A stretch of 51,928 bases of DNA from Actinomyces timonensis DSM 23838. GTDB taxonomy: Bacteria > Actinomycetota > Actinomycetes > Actinomycetales > Actinomycetaceae. The translations under genes and the position numbers were made by a program. A model generated the notes under the pieces. It worked only from the letters and a program-made list of their open reading frames with translations. It did no database searches and had not been told where the DNA came from. Positions 25,992 through 34,027 of the stretch are shown one piece after another. The number at the start of each line of letters is the position of its first letter. Position 1 is the first letter of the stretch. The stretch lies in contig NZ_JH806634.1 of assembly GCF_000295095.1 (NCBI RefSeq), positions 69,042-120,969 of the forward strand. The letters are read 5' to 3'.

Positions 25992-27950
25992 TCAGTCGAC
26001 CTCGAGCGGCCGGTAGCGGTTGACCGCCGCCGCCACATCCACCATCCGTGGCCGCACGAGGAACGCCCCGCCCTCGTCGAGCGCGTCCAGCCCCTCGTCG
26101 TCGAGCAGGGCCTCCAAGTCCTCCAGGCACTCGCGCAGCGTGGAGGCCGCATCGAAGCGCTGCTCCAGCAGGGCGCGCAGGGCGTGGGCCGTCGCCTCGG
26201 CCTGGCCCGGGTCGACGATCCCTGCCACATCCGAGATGTCGACCTCCTCGCGGTCCAGGGTCAGGGAGTCGGTGCCCCGCGCCCGGGTGCGGATCGGGCC
26301 GCGCCGCGTGCGCGCGGGCGAGGGGGCCGGGACGCGCCCGGGCCCGAGGGGGAAGTCGTCCAGCGCCGTCGTCTCCCTGGGCTGATCGGCGACGACGGCG
26401 CGCGCCTGCTCGGTGGCGTCGCGCAGCTCGTAGGAGTCCAGGAGGAGGACGTGGTCGGCCACGTCCAGGTAGTCCCCGGAGCCGCCCATGACCATGACCG
26501 TGGAGACGCCCAGGCGCGAGGACAGCGCTCCGACCCGGTCCACCAGCGGGGTGATCGGCTCTCGCTCGGCGGCCACGAGGGAGCGCATGCGCGCGTCGCG
26601 GATGAGCAGGTTCGTCGCCGAGGTGTCCTCATCGAGGAGCAGCGCTGTGGCCCCCGCCTCGACGGCCTCGATGATCGCCGCCGCCTGGGAGGTCGAGCCC
26701 GAGGCGTTGCGGGTGGTGAAGGCGGCGGTGTCCCTGCCCGCGGGCAGGTGGGAGATGAAGGGCGTGAGGTCGACGCCCGTGACGGCCCGGCCATCGGCGG
26801 CCCGCACCTTGACGGCGTCGGGGACGGTGGCGACGAGCTCGCGGCCGTCGCCCGGAACATGCGGGTAGACGCCCCGCTCGATCGCCGCCAGGAGCGTGGA
26901 CTTTCCGTGGTAGCCGCCGCCCACGATCACCGTCACGCCAGCGGGAACCGCCGTGCCGCGCACCGCGCCGGCATGGGGGAGCTCGACGGTGGCCGCCAGG
27001 GAGTCCGGGGCCCGCAAGGCCACGGCGCCCGAGCGCAGCGGCTCATCGCTCACGCCCGAGCGGCGCGGCAGGAGGGAGCCGTCGGCGAGGAAGGAGACCC
27101 ATCCCGCCTCACGGACGGCGGCGGTGAGCGCCCGGTGGTCCTCCAGGGCCTCCACATGGGCGAGGAGCCGCTCGGCGCGCGCCCCGGTGAGGTCGAGGGC
27201 CTCCTCGATCTCGCGGGTGAGGTCCCGGCCGACGATCCGGGCGGCCTCATGGCCCTGGATGGAGCGGCCCTGGGCGGGCAGGGACATGCGGGCGCGCACC
27301 TCGATGGTCCAGTCGGCGGCGCTCGTGCTGCTGGGGTTATCGGCGTCGGCACGGCCGTCGGAGTCGTCTGGGCCGTCGGGGCTGTTGGCAGCCGGGAGGA
27401 GGACGACGGCGGAGCGCTCCAGGATCTCCTGGCCCGGCACCGCGATGGACAGGGCCGTGCCCTTGAAGCCCGCGTGGATCTCGCGGGTGAGGAAGTCGGC
27501 GAGCGCGAGGCGGCGGTCCGCCGTCGCCAGTAGCCCTTCCTCGGCCAGGAGCGCCAGCGAGGGAAGGTTGGTGGGCGCGGTGACCCGGATGCGCGTCGGC
27601 GGGGCGTAGGGATCGGACTGGACGCGGTCGATGTGGAGCGTCCAGCCCTCCGGGGCCAGGTAGCGCCCGACGATCGCGCGGTAGGCCGGGTAGGCGCGGC
27701 CATCGAGGGCGTGGAGGTGGCCGACGAGCTCGTTCAGCGCGCCATCGCGCGGCTCGTCGTCGTAGCGGCGGCGCCCGCCGTCGCGATAGCCGGAGCCGCC
27801 CCGGCCCCCGTAACCGCCGTCGCGGTACCCACCGCGATCGCCACGGGAGTCACGGTAGTCACGGTGGCCCCGGTATCCGCGATCGCCCCCGCGCTGATCG
27901 TCGCGCCTGCCGTAGCCGCCGTCCCTGCCCGAGTACCTGTCATCGCTCAT
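25992..27950 (-). CDS. ABC-class ATPase (PF09818-like) with RG-rich N-terminus
   Basis: A 652-aa cytoplasmic protein. Residues 1-65 are an Arg/Gly/Tyr/Asp-rich arm with repeated YRDxRGDRGGYRDGG-like units. The rest matches the predicted ABC-class ATPase family: LNELVGHLHALDGRAYPAYR, the Walker A loop VIVGGGYHGKSTLLAAIE, ISHLPAGRDT, a signature-like NASGSTSQAAAIIEA and Walker B TALLLDEDTSATN. There is no membrane partner, so it is not a transporter. The family's function is unsettled; RG-rich tails elsewhere bind RNA, which makes an RNA-related role an inference. ATG 27950 is used. Confidence 0.87.
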   Translation of the reverse strand: MSDDRYSGRDGGYGRRDDQRGGDRGYRGHRDYRDSRGDRGGYRDGGYGGRGGSGYRDGGRRRYDDEPRDGALNELVGHLHALDGRAYPAYRAIVGRYLAPEGWTLHIDRVQSDPYAPPTRIRVTAPTNLPSLALLAEEGLLATADRRLALADFLTREIHAGFKGTALSIAVPGQEILERSAVVLLPAANSPDGPDDSDGRADADNPSSTSAADWTIEVRARMSLPAQGRSIQGHEAARIVGRDLTREIEEALDLTGARAERLLAHVEALEDHRALTAAVREAGWVSFLADGSLLPRRSGVSDEPLRSGAVALRAPDSLAATVELPHAGAVRGTAVPAGVTVIVGGGYHGKSTLLAAIERGVYPHVPGDGRELVATVPDAVKVRAADGRAVTGVDLTPFISHLPAGRDTAAFTTRNASGSTSQAAAIIEAVEAGATALLLDEDTSATNLLIRDARMRSLVAAEREPITPLVDRVGALSSRLGVSTVMVMGGSGDYLDVADHVLLLDSYELRDATEQARAVVADQPRETTALDDFPLGPGRVPAPSPARTRRGPIRTRARGTDSLTLDREEVDISDVAGIVDPGQAEATAHALRALLEQRFDAASTLRECLEDLEALLDDEGLDALDEGGAFLVRPRMVDVAAAVNRYRPLEVD

Positions 27951-28017
27951 GGGCAGATCCTGGCACACGGCGCGCGCGGGTTCGCCATCCGGCGTCCCCG
28001 GCCCCCACACTGAGGCC

Positions 28018-28626
28018 ATGAATGAGCCGAAGGACATGATGAGCGCCGTCGCCGCTTCCATGGAGGCCCGCACGGGACGAGACCTGGAGGCCTGGTGCGC
28101 CCTCGTCGAGGCGCGAGCCGGCGCGGGCGATCTCGACCCCCTCGACCAGAAAGGCGTGCGGGCCTGGCTCAAAGAGGCCCACGGCCTGCCCCAGAACTCG
28201 CAATGGGCCGTGGCCGACGCCGTCGCCCGCCGTGCCGGCTGGGTCCCGCCCACGATCGAGGACTACGTGCTGGCCATGTACTCCGGGAAGAAGGCGCCGC
28301 TGCGCCCGCTCCACGACGCCGTGCTGGCCGCCGCGCTCTCGCTCGACGGCGCGCAGGCGCAGGGACGGGCCACCTACATCCCCGTCGTCCGCCGCACCCA
28401 GTTCGCCGCAGTCGGGCCGGGTACGAAGGGCCGGCTCCGCGTGGGGTTGCGCTTCCGAGGCGAGGTCCCCGACGACCCGCGCCTTGAGGATGCCAAGGGC
28501 TTCGCCCAGGCCACGCATGTCGTCCACCTCGCCCCGCTGGGCCCCGAGGGCGCCGCCGTCGAGCCCGCCGCTGCCGCGAGCTCGCTTCTCCCACTCCTGC
28601 GCCTGGCCTGGAAAGCGGCGGCCTGA
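28018..28626 (+). CDS. DUF4287/DUF5655-like protein
   Basis: A 202-aa cytoplasmic protein. The N-terminal part (MSAVAASMEARTGRDLEAWC, then PLDQKGVRAWLKEAHGLPQN) looks like a DUF4287 helical domain. The C-terminal part (MYSGKKAPLRPLHDAVLAA, YIPVVRRTQFAAVGP, RLRVGLRF) resembles DUF5655. Members are common in actinobacteria and have no assigned function; a nucleic-acid role has been suggested from fold only. It is divergent from the ABC-class ATPase with 67 bp between starts. Confidence 0.75.
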   Translation: MNEPKDMMSAVAASMEARTGRDLEAWCALVEARAGAGDLDPLDQKGVRAWLKEAHGLPQNSQWAVADAVARRAGWVPPTIEDYVLAMYSGKKAPLRPLHDAVLAAALSLDGAQAQGRATYIPVVRRTQFAAVGPGTKGRLRVGLRFRGEVPDDPRLEDAKGFAQATHVVHLAPLGPEGAAVEPAAAASSLLPLLRLAWKAAA

Positions 28627-28711
28627 GCGCCGCGCCGTCGTGAGTGACGGGCTGACCGTTATCCGACTGGGCGCCGGGCGAGGGTGGGCGCGTCATCTAC
28701 GATCCCGGGTC

Positions 28712-29310
28712 ATGACTGGACTGCCCGCCTCCCTGGCCGCCGCGCTCACCGGACTCGGCACGGGTTTGGGGCTCATCGTGGCCATCGGCGCGCAGAACGC
28801 CTGGGTGCTGCGCCAGGGCGTGCGCCGCGAGCACATTGGGCTGGTCATGCTCATCTGCGCGATCTCCGACGCCGTCCTCATCGCCGTGGGCACGGGCGCG
28901 ATCAGCGTTGTCTCCTCCCTCGCCCCCTGGGTACTGGAGGCGCTGCGCTGGGGCGGCGTCGCCTACCTCGTGTTCTTCGCGATCAACTCCTTCCGCTCGG
29001 CGCTGCGGCCGGGGGCGCTGGAGGAGCGGGCTCGGTCGCGCTCACGACGCTCGCCCTGACCTGGCTCAACCCCCACGTCTACCTCGACACCGTGCTCATG
29101 CTCGGCACGGTCACCAACCACTTCGGCCCCGATCGCTGGTGGGCGGCGCTGGGAGCCACCGCCGCGTCCGTCATCTGGTTCGCTGGGCTCGGCCTCGGGG
29201 CGCGGGCGCTGTCCGGACTGCTCGCGAGCCCCCGCACCTGGAGGGTGATCGACGCGCTCGTCGGCGTCATCATGCTCCTCGTGGCCTGGCACCTCGCCAC
29301 CGGCGCGTGA
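28712..29310 (+). pseudogene. LysE/ArgO family amino-acid exporter, frameshifted
   Basis: LysE-family exporter (lysine/arginine efflux) split by one frameshift. The first frame gives GLGLIVAIGAQNAWVLRQGV, ISDAVLIAVGTGAISVVS and VAYLVFFAINSFRSALRPG, then runs out of homology and stops at 29059. The second frame continues VALTTLALTWLNPHVYLDTV to VDALVGVIMLLVAWHLATGA-like sequence. Adding one G to the GGGGG run at 29011-29015 restores a single 199-aa product of normal length. This is either a true loss-of-function mutation or a homopolymer sequencing error. The start is ATG 28712. Confidence 0.82.
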
Positions 29311-29313
29311 GAA

Positions 29314-29444
29314 TGGCCAGCTTTGAGGATTGCTCGGGGCGGAAACCGCCTGGGCCGAGAGGGGGTTCGCGATCAACCCTCTCTGACCTGCGGCGACGTG
29401 CGACGTGACGCGGTGTCAGGAAAAGGGATCCTCAAACCTGGCCA
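29314..29444. repeat. Imperfect terminal inverted repeats between lysE and msrA
   Basis: TGGCCAGCTTTGAGGAT (29314-29330) is inverted at 29428-29444 with one mismatch, 97 nt apart. The outer flanks GAAT/ATTC extend the similarity with a 2-nt gap. Inside is a smaller hairpin (AGAGGG...CCCTCT). It may be a bidirectional terminator of the convergent genes or a short MITE-like element of about 131 bp. Confidence 0.5.
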
Positions 29445-29461
29445 CATTCCGTGATCGCGGG

Positions 29462-30154
29462 CTACTGAGGGGGCAGTACATCCGTCTGCGCGGGCAGGTT
29501 GGCGACGCCCACGGGGCAGGTGACGCCGTTGGGCCCGTGGTTGCAGTAGCCGCCCGGGTTCTTCTCCAGGTAGCCCTGGTGGTAGTCCTCCGCCAGGTAG
29601 TAGGGGCCGCCGAACTCCGCGTACTGCACCGACGCCGGATCGATCGTCGTCGTGCTCCTGCCCAGCCCGAGCCGGCTCAACTCGCTCTGGAAGGCCTTGA
29701 GCGTGGCGGTGGCCACCGCGTACTGCTCGGGCGTCGTTGTCCAGACGGCGGAGCGGTACTGGGGGCCGATGTCATTGCCGTGGCGGTTGAGCTGGGTGGA
29801 GTCGTGGTTCTCCCAGAAGGCGCGCAGCAGCGCCTCGCCGCCGCGCCCCGCGACCACGGGGTTGTAGGCGACGAGCACCGTCTCCGCGTGGCCGGTCTGG
29901 GCGGTGCAGACCTCCTGGTAGGTGGGGTTGGGCGTGGTCCCGCCCATGTAGCCCACCGAGGTGACGACGACGCCCGGCTGGCGCCACATGATCCGCTCCA
30001 CGCCCCAGAAGCAGCCGCCAGCGAGGTAGATGACCTCGGTGCCCTTGGGCCAGGGGCCGGTCAGAGGAGTGCCGAGGACGACGTGGCTGCCGGGCTCGGG
30101 GAGCACAGGGGTCTCGTGGCCGGGGATAACGTGATTGCGGGACGGAGCGGTCAT
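29462..30154 (-). CDS. msrA: Peptide-methionine (S)-S-oxide reductase
   Basis: Repairs oxidised methionine. The 230-aa product has the active site AGGCFWGVERIM (nucleophile Cys48), GYMGGTTPNPTYQEVCTAQT-like and HAETVLVAYNP segments, ENHDSTQLNRHGNDIGPQYR-like and a C-terminal YHQGYLEKNPGGYCNH with a resolving Cys. It has no signal peptide. ATG 30154 is used. An N-terminal arm of about 40 residues before the domain is normal for actinobacterial MsrA. Confidence 0.95.
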   Translation of the reverse strand: MTAPSRNHVIPGHETPVLPEPGSHVVLGTPLTGPWPKGTEVIYLAGGCFWGVERIMWRQPGVVVTSVGYMGGTTPNPTYQEVCTAQTGHAETVLVAYNPVVAGRGGEALLRAFWENHDSTQLNRHGNDIGPQYRSAVWTTTPEQYAVATATLKAFQSELSRLGLGRSTTTIDPASVQYAEFGGPYYLAEDYHQGYLEKNPGGYCNHGPNGVTCPVGVANLPAQTDVLPPQ

Positions 30155-30254
30155 ATGAGAACGCTACCGTCCCGCAGTGCGGTGAGCCCCGTCGGTCCGG
30201 CGCCCTTCGCTCAAGGCGAGGCGCGGGAATCCCCCGCCCCAGCTCGCAGCCTGC

Positions 30255-30746
30255 TCAGACGCGGCTGACCTTGAGGATCTCCGCGGTGATCTTCTTGCCG
30301 TTCGGGGCGTCGTAGGAGACCTTCTCGCCCGCGGCGTGCCCCATGAGGGCCTTGCCCAGCGGGGCGTCGGGGGAGAAGACCTTGACGCCCTCGGGGACGT
30401 CCTCGGCGATCTCCTGGCCGCCCAGGGCGAAGCGCTGCTCCTTGCCCGCCACCTTCGCGGTGACGATCGTGCCCGCGGAGACGGTGCCGTCAGCGGCGGC
30501 CTCGCCGATCTGGGCGTTCTCCAGTGTCTCGGTCAGCGCGATGATGCGGGCCTCGTTGAGGGCGGCCTCCTCGCGGGCGGCGTGGTAGCCGGCGTTCTCG
30601 CGCAGGTCTCCCTCCTGGCGGGCCGCCTCGACGCGCTGGGCGATCTCCTTGCGCTCCTCGCCCTTGCGGTGCTCGAGCTCGGCGGTCAGGCGGTCGAAGG
30701 CCTCCTGGGTCAGCCAGGTTCCCTGCTTCTCGGTGTCCGCTGCCAT
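30255..30746 (-). CDS. greA: Transcription elongation factor GreA
   Basis: Stimulates transcript cleavage by stalled RNA polymerase. The 163-aa product has the N-terminal coiled coil (WLTQEAFDRLTAELEHRKGE, ARQEGDLRENAGYHAAREEA, with the tip Asp/Glu) and the C-terminal FKBP-like domain (SPDAPLGKALMGHAAGEKV, APNGKKITAEILKV). ATG 30746 follows CGAGGAGTACCCCC. Confidence 0.96.
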   Translation of the reverse strand: MAADTEKQGTWLTQEAFDRLTAELEHRKGEERKEIAQRVEAARQEGDLRENAGYHAAREEAALNEARIIALTETLENAQIGEAAADGTVSAGTIVTAKVAGKEQRFALGGQEIAEDVPEGVKVFSPDAPLGKALMGHAAGEKVSYDAPNGKKITAEILKVSRV

Positions 30747-30801
30747 GGGGGTACTCCTCGATGTGGTGGTCAGTGATGCGCCGACGACGGTGTCGCGGCA
30801 A

Positions 30802-30835
30802 CAACCCCGACGCGCACCGGCGGCGCTCGGGGTTG
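30802..30835 (-). terminator. Hairpin between trhA and greA
   Basis: A 9-bp perfect stem CAACCCCGA / TCGGGGTTG with a 16-nt GC-rich loop. Read on the minus strand it follows trhA and precedes greA, and TTGTTG comes after the stem. Plausible terminator. Confidence 0.5.
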
Positions 30836-30937
30836 GTCGTATGAGGGGCGAGTCTACATCGGTCGACCTGAGACCGGCCTGGGAATCGCGCCTGCCCGCA
30901 GGATTCCGGTCGCAGGGCTGAGCCGGGGCGGCCGGGA

Positions 30938-31675
30938 TCAGCCGAGCACCGCGATGTAGCAGGCCACGGCGTGGCAAGCCCAGGCCGCCACCGTGCAGGT
31001 GTGGAACACCTCGTGGAAGCCGAACCAGCGGGGGAGCGGGTCGGGCCGCTTGCGCGCGTACACGATCGCGCCGACCGTGTATGTCAGGCCCCCGGCCACG
31101 AGCAGCCACACGATCGCGGGACCGCCTGAGCGCCAGAACGAGGGCAGGAACCAGACCGCCACCCAGCCCAGCACGATGTACAGGGCCGTCCTCAGCCAGC
31201 GCGGCGCCCCTGGCCACACCAGGGACATGGCGATCCCCGCCGCCGCGCCGCCCCAGACGATGCCGAGCACGAGGCGCTCCGTCGCGGAATCGAGCAGGGC
31301 CACGGACAGGGGCGTGTAGGTGCCGGCGATGAGCAGGTAGATATTGGCGTGGTCGATGCGCTGCAGCGCACCGGAGACGGCTCGCGGGAAATGGCCGTTG
31401 CCCAGGTGGTAGAGGCCCGAGTTGGCGAACAGCAGCAGTGAGCACGCCAGGTACACGGCGCTGGCCCACCTCAGTGCCGCGCCGCTGGCCAGGGCGGTCA
31501 GGACGATGCAGGCCGCCAGTGCCAAGGGCGCCGTGATGGCGTGGATCCACCCGCGCAGCCGGGGCTTGACGGGCTTCATCCTGGCCAGCGCCCGCGCGGG
31601 CTGGCGGCCCGCGCCCCGCTCGCGGGAGAGGGCGGTCTCGCCCGCGTCGCGGCGCGGGTCAGCGTCAGTGCGCAT
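30938..31675 (-). CDS. trhA: Hemolysin III family membrane protein (TrhA-like)
   Basis: A 245-aa polytopic protein of the hemolysin III / PAQR superfamily. About seven helices are visible (ITAPLALAACIVLTALASGA, VYLACSLLLFANSGLYHLG, ALYIVLGWVAVWFLPSFW). The metal-site residues conserved in this family sit in SGLYHLGNGHF, RIDHANIYLLIAGTYTP and GFHEVFHTCTVAAWACHAVA. In other bacteria TrhA affects membrane energetics or lipid homeostasis; hemolytic activity should not be assumed. ATG 31675 follows AGGAGGTTCG. A 26-bp palindrome lies 45 bp upstream. Confidence 0.9.
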   Translation of the reverse strand: MRTDADPRRDAGETALSRERGAGRQPARALARMKPVKPRLRGWIHAITAPLALAACIVLTALASGAALRWASAVYLACSLLLFANSGLYHLGNGHFPRAVSGALQRIDHANIYLLIAGTYTPLSVALLDSATERLVLGIVWGGAAAGIAMSLVWPGAPRWLRTALYIVLGWVAVWFLPSFWRSGGPAIVWLLVAGGLTYTVGAIVYARKRPDPLPRWFGFHEVFHTCTVAAWACHAVACYIAVLG

Positions 31676-31719
31676 CGAACCTCCTGGAGGGCGCCGACGA
31701 TGGGCTCAGGGGCGGCGAC

Positions 31720-31745
31720 CCGAACCTACGGTACCGTAGGTTCGG
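31720..31745. promoter_or_regulatory. Perfect 26-bp palindrome, probable operator
   Basis: Each half is CCGAACCTACGGT and its inverse, with no mismatch or spacer. It lies between the divergent trhA and isoprenyl transferase genes, 45 bp from the trhA start. Length and symmetry fit a TetR-type homodimer site. The regulator is not encoded nearby. Confidence 0.7.
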
Positions 31746-31855
31746 ATGGGGAGGAAGGACCGCCACTTTCGGGCGGCGCGCACGATACCGTTGCTTCTAA
31801 GGCGAAGCCCGGGCCATCACCCAGCCGGGCCCACGCGCGCGTGCGAAGGAGAGAC

Positions 31856-32644
31856 ATGGCGGACGGCTTCCTCTACGGGCTCTATGAGCGCCGCCTGTCC
31901 GCGCGCCTCGACTCCTCCCGCGCGCCCCGCCACGTCGGCGTCATCCTCGACGGCAACCGCCGCTGGGCCAAGGCCCTGGGGATCGGCGCCTCCCAAGGGC
32001 ACAAGCGCGGGGCGGACAAGATCGAGGAGTTCCTCGGCTGGGCGGATGACGCGGGCGTCACCGTCGTCACGCTCTGGCTGCTGAGCACGGACAACCTCTC
32101 CCGTGATCCCTCCGAGCTCGCCCCCCTGCTCGACATCATCGCCCAGGCCGTGGAGGACCTCGCGGGCACCGGCCGGTGGCGGCTGCGCCTCATGGGCGCC
32201 ACCGGCCTCCTGCCCGCCGAGGTCGCCGCGCGCCTGCGCGACGCGGTGTCCGCCACCGCTCCGGGCGCCGACTCCGGGGAGGCGGGGGAGCCGGATAAGC
32301 GGATGGAGGTCAATATCGCCGTCGGCTACGGGGGTCGCCAGGAGATCGCCGACGCCGTCCGCGAGATCCTGCGCGAGCGCGCCGCCGCCGGGGCGAGCCT
32401 GGAGGAGGTCGCCGCCTCCCTCAGCGAGGAGGACATCACCGACCACCTCTACACCAAGGGCCAGCCCGACCCCGATCTGCTCATCCGCACCTCTGGCGAG
32501 CAGCGCCTCTCAGGCTTCCTCCTGTGGCAGTCGGTCCACTCCGAGTTCTACTTCTGCGAGGTCAACTGGCCGGCCTTCCGCCGCGTCGACTTCCTGCGCG
32601 CCCTGCGCGACTACGCCGGGCGCGAGCGCCGAATGGGCCGCTGA
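31856..32644 (+). CDS. uppS: Isoprenyl transferase (cis-prenyltransferase, UppS family)
   Basis: Makes Z-polyprenyl diphosphates for cell-wall lipid carriers. The 262-aa product has GVILDGNRRWAKALGI (catalytic Asp/Asn), GHKRGADKIEEFLGWADDAG, TLWLLSTDNLSR and the C-terminal PDLLIRTSGEQRLSGFLLWQ and EFYFCEVNWP. The start at ATG 31856 follows GAAGGAGAGAC. Actinobacteria often carry two such enzymes, one short-chain and one making the final carrier; product length cannot be told here. It pairs functionally with ispH in the same window. Confidence 0.93.
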   Translation: MADGFLYGLYERRLSARLDSSRAPRHVGVILDGNRRWAKALGIGASQGHKRGADKIEEFLGWADDAGVTVVTLWLLSTDNLSRDPSELAPLLDIIAQAVEDLAGTGRWRLRLMGATGLLPAEVAARLRDAVSATAPGADSGEAGEPDKRMEVNIAVGYGGRQEIADAVREILRERAAAGASLEEVAASLSEEDITDHLYTKGQPDPDLLIRTSGEQRLSGFLLWQSVHSEFYFCEVNWPAFRRVDFLRALRDYAGRERRMGR

Positions 32645-32664
32645 GACGCGCTGCGCGATCGCGC

Positions 32665-33648
32665 TCAGGCGAGCTCGGCGCGGGTGGGCGGGTTGGCGCC
32701 GGCCCGGGAGACGGTGATGTCCGCGATACGCGAGGCGTGGCGGACCACCCGCTCCAGGGCGGCGGCGTCGATCGCGCGCAGGGCCTCGCGCTGCTGGGCG
32801 CCCACGAGCCCCTCGGACCACAGGCCGTCCTCCAGGCCGCCCATGAAGGAGTCGCCCGCGGCGACGGTGTCCGCCACGATGACGCTCGGGTCCGCTGGCA
32901 CCTCCAGGCGGAGTCCCGAGGACGTCAGGGCCAGCGCCCCCCGCTTGCCGCGGGTGACGACGACGATCGCCGGGCCCATCTCAAGCCATCCCCGCAGGAC
33001 GCCCTCGAGGGCGGCGTCGTCGTCCTCATCGATGCCGTAGAACCAGGCTACGTCCTCATCGGAGCACTTGACCAGGTCGGACAGGGCGACGAGGCGCTCG
33101 ACGATCTCGCGCGCCTCCTCGGGCGAGCCCATGAGCTGGGGGCGGGCATTGGGGTCGTAGCAGACGGTCGCCGAGGCGCGGAAGTCGCGCAGCACCTGCT
33201 CGACCGTCCGCGCGCCCGGCTCCAGGATCGCCGCGATCGAGCCCGTGTGGACGAGGATCGGGGGCTCGGCGGGGGCCGGGTAGGGCGGGTTCCAGTCGAG
33301 GTCGAAGACGTAGGTTGCGGCCCGGTCCTCGCCGATGGTCGCCTGCGCGGTGGAGGTGCGCTCAGCGCCGTCGGAGCCCGGGGTGATGCGCACGCCGTCG
33401 GCCACCAGGTGGGAGCGGACCGCGCGGCCGCGCGCATCGTCGGCGATCCAGCAGTCGAGCTCGGCGTCGCGTCCCAGCCTGGCCAGGCCGAGCGCCACAT
33501 TCGCCGGCGAGCCCCCGGGGATGTCCACCGGCTCGGCGCCGGGGTGGATGACGACGTCGACCAGGGCCTCCCCGATGACGAGCGCGGTCCCGGCGGGGCC
33601 GGGAGCGGCGGGAGTGGGGACGGCGTTCTCGGTGGTCGCAGTGGTCAT
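32665..33648 (-). CDS. PfkB family carbohydrate kinase (fructokinase-like)
   Basis: A 327-aa sugar kinase of the ribokinase/PfkB family. It has VIGEALVDVVIHPG, the PfkB signature 1 region PGGSPANVALGLARLGRDAE, sugar-lid HTGSIAAILEPG and signature 2 VADTVAAGDSFMGGL with the catalytic Asp (AAGD replaces the usual GAGD). The GGSPANVA and IGEALVD motifs resemble fructokinases. ATG 33648 follows AAGGAGCCCATC. It faces uppS and is followed upstream by xseB. Confidence 0.9.
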   Translation of the reverse strand: MTTATTENAVPTPAAPGPAGTALVIGEALVDVVIHPGAEPVDIPGGSPANVALGLARLGRDAELDCWIADDARGRAVRSHLVADGVRITPGSDGAERTSTAQATIGEDRAATYVFDLDWNPPYPAPAEPPILVHTGSIAAILEPGARTVEQVLRDFRASATVCYDPNARPQLMGSPEEAREIVERLVALSDLVKCSDEDVAWFYGIDEDDDAALEGVLRGWLEMGPAIVVVTRGKRGALALTSSGLRLEVPADPSVIVADTVAAGDSFMGGLEDGLWSEGLVGAQQREALRAIDAAALERVVRHASRIADITVSRAGANPPTRAELA

Positions 33649-33689
33649 GATGGGCTCCTTCGCTCCAATGACGGCGGTTGGTCGGGCGA

Positions 33690-33941
33690 TCAGTCCTGGT
33701 CCTGATCCGGGGAGGCGACGGCGGCCAGGCGCGAGCGGGCGTCGTCGAGCCAGGCCTGGCAGCGGGCGGCCAGCGCCTCGCCCCGCTCCCACAGGGACAG
33801 CGCGTCCTCCAGGGGGACCTGACCGGCCTCCAGGCGCTGCACGACGCCGACGAGCTCCTCGCGGGCCTGCTCATAGGACAGGGTGGCGACGTCGTCGTTG
33901 TCGCCGGAGGCGGTCGCGGGGGAGTCGGGGCTCAGGCTCAT
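33690..33941 (-). CDS. xseB: Exodeoxyribonuclease VII small subunit
   Basis: An 83-aa partner of XseA. The core LSYEQAREELVGVVQRLEAG, QVPLEDALSLWERGEALAARC is the family's helical hairpin, and the ends are acidic. Length fits. ATG 33941 is preferred over an ATG seven codons upstream. It lies 86 bp after xseA on the same strand. Confidence 0.94.
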   Translation of the reverse strand: MSLSPDSPATASGDNDDVATLSYEQAREELVGVVQRLEAGQVPLEDALSLWERGEALAARCQAWLDDARSRLAAVASPDQDQD

Positions 33942-34027
33942 GGCGCGATTGTCGCACGCCATCGGCCCCGTGGGGTGGCATCGTGCCGCCAAGCCGGGCG
34001 GGGACGGGGTCATGCGGGCGTGGGGGC

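Noticed and set aside
30938-31675. Calling the hemolysin III family protein a toxin or virulence factor
   Set aside because: The family name is historical; the sequence shows a conserved membrane protein with PAQR-like metal residues only.
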